64,000 bases of DNA from Mesostigma viride (taxonomy: Eukaryota > Streptophyta > Mesostigmatophyceae > Mesostigmatales > Mesostigmataceae): NCBI GenBank assembly GCA_009746045.1, contig RPFO01000017.1, forward strand, positions 445,001-509,000, read 5' to 3'. Of this stretch, positions 59,334-64,000 are shown piece by piece. Within the stretch, counting starts at the first letter, position 1; every line of letters starts with the position of its first letter. The notes below the pieces were generated by a model that saw only the letters and a list, made by a program, of their open reading frames with translations, was not told where the DNA came from and searched no databases. Position numbers and translations under genes: made by a program.

Positions 59334-60527
59334 TCACCTGCGTTCACGGTGCCAGCCTAGCTCCTGTGGAAAGAAGCGAGCGCGGCCAAATGCCTCGACT
59401 GGGTGTGGGCAGCCGCACACGAACTGCGTCACCTCCGCCAGGGCATGATAGTCCTCATACTGCCCATCAGCCCACATCGCCTTGATGAGCAGGTGACCTC
59501 CCCTTTCCTGAACCTTAGTGACCCAGCCATGGAAGCGCTCCCTCTTCCTCGCTATCCCCGGAAACAGGGCACACAGGCGCATCCCGATAAGCGCACGTGC
59601 TCCATGCTCGGCAAAGTAGGCATTGCAGTCATCCTTTGCTGCTGCCCTGGCGGCGGTGGCAGTCTTGTAATGCTCAAAGTCAATCTGCGGGTGCTCTTTC
59701 AACGCCGCCACCGTGGCAGCTGACAGTTTGCCGGTACTGATCAGCTCAGGCTGGTGCACCTCTGCCGTACCGCCCACTGTCCAGTGCTGCAGGTGTACAT
59801 CAGAAATGGGGACCGTCATCCCTGCGCTGCCGCCACCTAATGTCACTCTAGAAAACTGGCCCGTCCACGACGGTGCGTAGTAAGGAGAGGCGACAATGCT
59901 GTCACGCTCCGTGCGATCGCCTTCCAGATCAAGGACCTTCACCAGCATGTGTGGTGCCCACGGCATTCCCTGCCCGCAGGTGACGGCTGGCCGCTTAACA
60001 ACGAGTAGGTCGCTGCGTCGTATGAGGCTTCCATTCACCTTGAAGGTGTGCCTGCCGGAAATCAGTGTGCGCAAAGCGGGCGTTGCCGTTGATGTGCTCC
60101 CTCGCGCAGCGGGCGCACATGCGCGGTTGATCTGCGCTTGAATCTCGCGGGCAGGGCAAGCGACGTGTGAGATTACTTGTTTTATGGGCAGCCTCAGTGC
60201 TCGTGTTGCCCGCGCAACCGACTGGTCGCCTGCAGATCGCAGCGGTAAGGGTACCGCCTTGTTCGCTTGCAGTTCACGCTTCTCTTTGAGCTTTTGCTCC
60301 ATGATGTCGAACAGATTCTCGTTGTTGGCACGCACATCCTCCACGGACTTTGGCACCTGCTCAATCCATCCGTCCAGCAACTGCTGCTTCTCAGCGGCGA
60401 CGATGTCAGGAAAAAGGCTGTGAAGGCTAGCGCAGGTACATCTCCTGGCACCGCCCTCGTCCCATTCAAAAAGCGGCACTAGACCAGGACTTCCTTTGGG
60501 GCCTTGCCACGCTCTATGAGGAGGCAC
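59334..60527 (-). CDS. Hypothetical protein with Tudor/chromo-barrel-like segment
   Basis: A 397-codon frame, unknown function. A coiled-coil-like Lys/Glu stretch (ENLFDIMEQKLKEKRELQANK) is near residues 70-90. A middle block (GMPWAPHMLVKVLDLEGD ... ERDSIVASPYYAPSW) recalls BAH-type modules. Near the C-terminus FHGWVTKVQE and LIKAMWADGQYEDYHALAEV resemble the G.V..........W.DG..E....E pattern of Tudor/chromo-barrel domains. It overlaps the next upstream frame by 49 bp in a different phase, so splicing or a frameshift may join them. Possibly an accessory gene of a transposon. Confidence 0.5.
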   Translation of the reverse strand: MPPHRAWQGPKGSPGLVPLFEWDEGGARRCTCASLHSLFPDIVAAEKQQLLDGWIEQVPKSVEDVRANNENLFDIMEQKLKEKRELQANKAVPLPLRSAGDQSVARATRALRLPIKQVISHVACPAREIQAQINRACAPAARGSTSTATPALRTLISGRHTFKVNGSLIRRSDLLVVKRPAVTCGQGMPWAPHMLVKVLDLEGDRTERDSIVASPYYAPSWTGQFSRVTLGGGSAGMTVPISDVHLQHWTVGGTAEVHQPELISTGKLSAATVAALKEHPQIDFEHYKTATAARAAAKDDCNAYFAEHGARALIGMRLCALFPGIARKRERFHGWVTKVQERGGHLLIKAMWADGQYEDYHALAEVTQFVCGCPHPVEAFGRARFFPQELGWHRERR

Positions 60528-61213
60528 CCATAGACAGGATCTCCCTGCGGGGTGTACCCAATGGGCGTGACCCCGTCACAAGCCTCGCCATTAGGCCCTG
60601 TGGGCTGCCACTTGTTCACCGGTGCATTTACCAACGTCTCCGATGCGGCTAGGCGCCAGCGGACATACACGGTCATATCCGGGCCCCAAAACACTTCGAG
60701 ATCGAACACCTTCGAAGAGCGGTGCCTCTCCCTCTCGGCTTCGGTTGCTGGCTCATCATCCAAGTCGGCGGTGGCGCCCGCGCCCGCACCCGCGCCGGCG
60801 CCTGCGCCCCCACCCCCGCCCGCGCCCGCGCGCGCGCCTTGGGTGGCGCCCGCGCCCGCACCCGCGCCGGCGCCTGCGCCCCCGCCCCCGCCCCCGCCTG
60901 GGCCCGCGCCCGCGCCCGCGTCTTGGGTGGCGCCCGCGCCCGCACCCGCGCCTTCTCCCCCGCCCCCGCCCCCGCCCGCGCCCCCGCCCGCGCCATGGGT
61001 GTGGCCCGCGGCTGGCTTCTTCGGAAATGCGTCCATCGATTTCACCCACCGGCCGTCAGCGGTGGATGCACCCTTTCGGCCACGTTGTGACATCAAGCGC
61101 GGCGTCCCCAATAGAACAGTCATGCAATATGAATAATCATTAGTATCAACGATGCGTTCATGCAGGCGTGAACTGTGAAATACAACAAGCATGCAACAAC
61201 GACTCCAGCACAC
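60479..61213 (-). CDS. Hypothetical protein with (GA)n-rich linker
   Basis: Frame of up to 244 codons; a more natural start is at the internal MTVLLGTPRLMSQRGRKG. Residues ~75-150 are almost only Gly and Ala, from a GCGCCC-type tandem repeat (60770-61000). The C-terminal ~80 residues are ordered-looking (SKVFDLEVFWGPDMTVYVRW, TPQGDPVYGCLLIERG). Unknown family. Probably one transcription unit with 59334-60527. Confidence 0.45.
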   Translation of the reverse strand: MCWSRCCMLVVFHSSRLHERIVDTNDYSYCMTVLLGTPRLMSQRGRKGASTADGRWVKSMDAFPKKPAAGHTHGAGGGAGGGGGGGEGAGAGAGATQDAGAGAGPGGGGGGGAGAGAGAGAGATQGARAGAGGGGGAGAGAGAGAGATADLDDEPATEAERERHRSSKVFDLEVFWGPDMTVYVRWRLAASETLVNAPVNKWQPTGPNGEACDGVTPIGYTPQGDPVYGCLLIERGKAPKEVLV

Positions 61214-61368
61214 TTAGTAAATACTGCTCATAATATCTGTGGCACATGCAACATGGTTAAAACACACATGGATGACCTGTATGGCTGCACATGAACTGTC
61301 CACCTAGAGAAGACTAGAAATTCAGCATGATATCAAGAGCCATCCACACAAATATATGTCTTACCGCA

Positions 61369-61495
61369 GCTTAGGGCTTCTTCGGGTTGAGTTGGCGAAT
61401 CGAGCTTGTTGAGCCCTGCTCGAAGTAATGCTCAAATGCGATGCCCAGGCCCGCCAGCACATCATCAAATGTGATTAGTTTCACAGGTGGTCCGA
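61369..61495 (-). CDS. Short terminal exon, unknown
   Basis: The minus strand reads LFGPPVKLITFDDVLAGLGI and then AFEHYFEQGSTSSIRQLNPKKP with TAA at 61369-61371. The composition and amphipathic pattern look coding. An upstream AG (TTAG near 61517) could be its acceptor and 61522-62028 the preceding exon. Not recognised. Confidence 0.35.
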
Positions 61496-61521
61496 AGAGT
61501 TCCAAACGTGGTTGCTAATTT

Positions 61522-62028
61522 TCAGGCAGTGCCTGAAGGCCGCCTCGAAAGTGAAACGCGAAAGTGAAAAGGGGTCACAAACCCTATGTTCATATCCTTG
61601 ACTCCCCCGTCGAGAACGAACCGAAAACCAGCGCCATGAACGAACTTGTGACGAGTAGATGACGACATCGTGGTTATGGCGTCGTACCCCCCCTGGTGCA
61701 GCTGCTGCTTTATCGCCGCCTTCCTGTCCTCTTGCTTCCGCCCGGGCGAAAACCAGGCGCTTCGCAATGCCTGGAGATGTGATATTCTAATGGGCTTCAT
61801 GCACTCGTGGCCGCACTTACAGTCGAACGTCTCGTCGGTCACTAGGCTGCCGGCATGGGTGCTGCCGCTTAGCACTATGGCTGCGAACTTGCGCTTCCCA
61901 TGGTGTCCCATCACCATGATAGCGAAAGCCAGGAAGCAGATAGCCACGATTATGTCCCAGCAAAGCCATAGCACACCTTCCGTTTCGACCGCCATGTCGG
62001 CCACTAGTCCGGATAGCTCAATGTGCAC
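61522..62028 (-). CDS. Hypothetical membrane/Cys-rich protein
   Basis: 168 codons. Residues ~20-42 form one hydrophobic helix (LWLCWDIIVAICFLAFAIMV), then VTDETFDCKCGHECMKPIRI with a C-x-C-x3-C cluster followed by a basic helix (HLQALRSAWFSPGRKQEDRK). Similar Cys clusters before an 'LR..W' helix are common at the N-terminus of algal transposon-encoded proteins. The first 25 codons lie inside the left arm of the large hairpin, and an inverted copy of the same start begins at 62496 (+). Confidence 0.5.
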   Translation of the reverse strand: MHIELSGLVADMAVETEGVLWLCWDIIVAICFLAFAIMVMGHHGKRKFAAIVLSGSTHAGSLVTDETFDCKCGHECMKPIRISHLQALRSAWFSPGRKQEDRKAAIKQQLHQGGYDAITTMSSSTRHKFVHGAGFRFVLDGGVKDMNIGFVTPFHFRVSLSRRPSGTA

Positions 62029-62569
62029 CTGACCTTGACACTAATCGCACAAACAGCCACAATTTTGCAAGCAAGAAGACATGGCTACCTCGGCATTTCA
62101 TGAAATGTACTTCGTGAAATGCATTTCGTGAAATGTACTAAGGAACGTGATTGGCCGGCGTTCGCTCGCCAAATCTCGCAAAATGTACTAAGGCACGTGA
62201 TTGGTCCCGCAAAATGTACTAAGGAACGTGATTGGCCGGCGAAGATTCTGTAGGGAATTTTAATTGCAGCAAACAGAATCTTCGCCGGCCAATCACGTTC
62301 CTTAGTACATTTTGCGGGACCAATCACGTGCCTTAGTACATTTTGCGAGATTTGGCGAGCGAACGCCGGCCAATCACGTTCCTTAGTACATTTCACGAAA
62401 TGCATTTCACGAAGTACATTTCATGAAATGCCGAGGTAGCCATGTCTTCTTGCTTGCAAAATTGTGGCTGTTTGTGCGATTAGTGTCAAGGTCAGGTGCA
62501 CATTGAGCTATCCGGACTAGTGGCCGACATGGCGGTCGAAACGGAAGGTGTGCTATGGCTTTGCTGGGA
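61955..62569. repeat. Perfect long inverted repeat (296-bp arms, 23-bp loop)
   Basis: Arms 61955-62250 and 62274-62569 are reverse complements without an indel (all landmarks sum to 124524). The inner part has nested copies of GTACTAAGG.ACGTGATTGG and of TTTC(A/G)TGAAATG(C/T)A palindromes. A further half-copy of the inner words lies at 62600-62630. RNA read through it would fold into a ~296-bp duplex. Confidence 0.95.
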
Positions 62570-64000
62570 TGATTATCATCGTAGTACATCATATGTATTA
62601 CAGTACATTTCACGAAGTACATTTCATGGAGGCAGAGGGAAAGTTCCTGTTCATGGTGAGTCGGGGTTAGCAATCACGGCAATGTCGATACATGTACTTG
62701 CAGTATATACAAATGCCATAATGTCCTTAGATGCAGCATGAATGTCTATTGTTCGGATTTCTTTTATCACGATGCTTAGGATGCCTTCCGACAGAAATCT
62801 GCTGCGCTACAGGTCGGGAATACCTGAACTTGATATGCGTGGCCAGTGGCCATGGCAGCCGGGGTCGGTAAGAATTAACTTCGATAGCCATGAATAATGC
62901 GGAAAGTGAACGTTGTCCACCCGCTGCACAGGGAAAATGGCTGCACAGGAACGGCCTGACGTGATACTGTCGCAAAGCAGTTCTCATAAGCCGACAATTA
63001 CACATTCGACTTATGATCGATAATCGGCGCAGGCCTTCGACATTCAAGCGCGCATCGAAACGTCGTGAGGATTTCGGACATTTAGATGAAGTTGGATTGT
63101 TTTCGGCCCTCGTATTTGCCATGATCTTGGCCATCCAATCTTTTTGCTTCGTGCACAGTTTGCGTTTGCAGTTAAGCGTAGGTACATGACAAGCTTGCGT
63201 TTGCGTTTGCGTTTGCGTTTGCCTTTGCCTTTGCCTTTGCGTATACATTTGCATGTGCGCTTGCGTTGCCGTTTGCTTATGCGTCCCAATGTATGTCTGG
63301 CTTTGGGCAATTCTATTTCCTTGTCGTTGGGATATGAGTGGGTGCTGGCGGTGGTGTTACTGTCGGCAGGTAGAGTGGCAGTGGCTTCAACTTCTGTTGC
63401 TTTTTCATTGCATTTGCATTTTCATTGGGTCTCTGTAGTTAACAACTGCTTTAAATATCTTTGTTAATAGCCGGCTTCAGCTGTAATTTCGATTGCATGT
63501 TGCTTTTGAATTGCATTCGCACTGGGCACATGCAGTGGGCATTAGGCATTGGTAGTGCAATTACACATGCAGTCACACTTGCAATTGCAATGAAGTTGAA
63601 ATTGAAGCTGCAGCTAAAATTTGCTACGTGCCTACTGGTACAGTCGCATGTGCAGTCAACTTTGTGCTTGTTTATTATTATTATTTCTTCTTCTTATAAT
63701 TTCTTCTTATTATTATTATAATTTCTTCTTGCTTTTCGTAATGTGTGGTGGTTAGAATGGTGATGGCAGGGGCAGGAGCAGGGGCAGGGGCAGGGGCAGG
63801 GGCAGGGGCAGGGGCAGGGGCAGGGGCAGGGGCAGGGGCAGGGGCAGGGGCAGGGGCAGGGGCAGGGGCAGGGGCAGGGGCAGGGGTAGGGGCAGGGGCA
63901 GGGGCAGGGGCAATCATGAGTTGCTTTCGGCCTGGCATGTGCACCAGAACTGGCATATGTGCTCGCAATGCAGCTTGCTACTCTTGTTCCTTTTGTTTGC
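62570..64000. other. Intergenic to window end, simple repeats only
   Basis: GCGTTT/GCCTTT hexamers at 63195-63240, ATT/CTT tracts at 63670-63730, then the GGGGCA array. No gene seen. Confidence 0.5.
63766..63912 (+). repeat. (GGGGCA)n hexanucleotide array
   Basis: About 24 copies with one GGGGTA variant, preceded by GGAGCA. Confidence 0.97.

Noticed and set aside
59114-59347. Poly-Glu frame on the minus strand
   Set aside because: Comes from the CCTCTC pyrimidine tract.
63681-63968. (PA)n protein at the window end
   Set aside because: (GGGGCA)n hexanucleotide repeat.

Overview
This is a nuclear window from a eukaryote, most likely a green alga (Chlorophyta or prasinophyte grade). The reasons are: GT-AG introns interrupt nearly every host gene; one gene encodes a plastid-lipid-associated (fibrillin) protein with a transit-like N-terminus; a histidyl-tRNA synthetase carries a long plant-type N-terminal extension; a selenoprotein W gene is present (known from green algae, lost in land plants); and a mucolipin-type TRP channel is present (also a pattern of algae and not of land plants). 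I do not name a species.

Host genes. (1) 459-6267 (+): last four exons of a TRPML-like channel. (2) 12106-20845 (-): complete eight-exon cytosolic HisRS, 986 codons, every splice phase fitting. (3) 32438-37027 (-): six-exon selenoprotein W of 95 residues, whose UGA (Sec) codon sits in an 11-nt micro-exon. (4) 37630-40767 (+): three-exon plastid fibrillin, head to head with SelW across about 600 bp. (5) 55630-57149 (-): secreted heme peroxidase with three recognisable exons, whose 3' part is missing where a transposon pile-up begins. (6) 59334-62028 (-): several linked open frames of unknown function, possibly transposon-borne, beside a 296-bp-arm perfect hairpin.

Mobile DNA makes up a large part of the rest. 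There are APE-type non-LTR retrotransposons of several subfamilies (6801-9176, 9806-10966, 27786-30110, 43423-44080, and 46487-55026 interrupted). Two copies have clear target-site duplications and one looks like a twin-primed 5' inversion. A 7408-bp CACTA-like element with perfect 33-bp TIRs (47360-54767) splits the endonuclease region of that inverted LINE. There are also ORF1-like remnants, a solo-looking LTR with degenerate Copia-like sequence (21823-25640), a mariner-type MITE (30453-30871) and a 172-bp satellite (57930-58700).

Introns are unusually rich in tandem repeats. Different HisRS introns carry GGGA, a 12-mer, or GATTGC arrays; fibrillin intron 1 carries a 52-bp minisatellite; SelW intron 3 carries a 26-bp one. 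In two HisRS introns the 5' splice site itself has been copied several times just inside the intron. The main results are the SelW micro-exon, the nested LINE/CACTA structure, the perfect hairpin and the duplicated donor sites.
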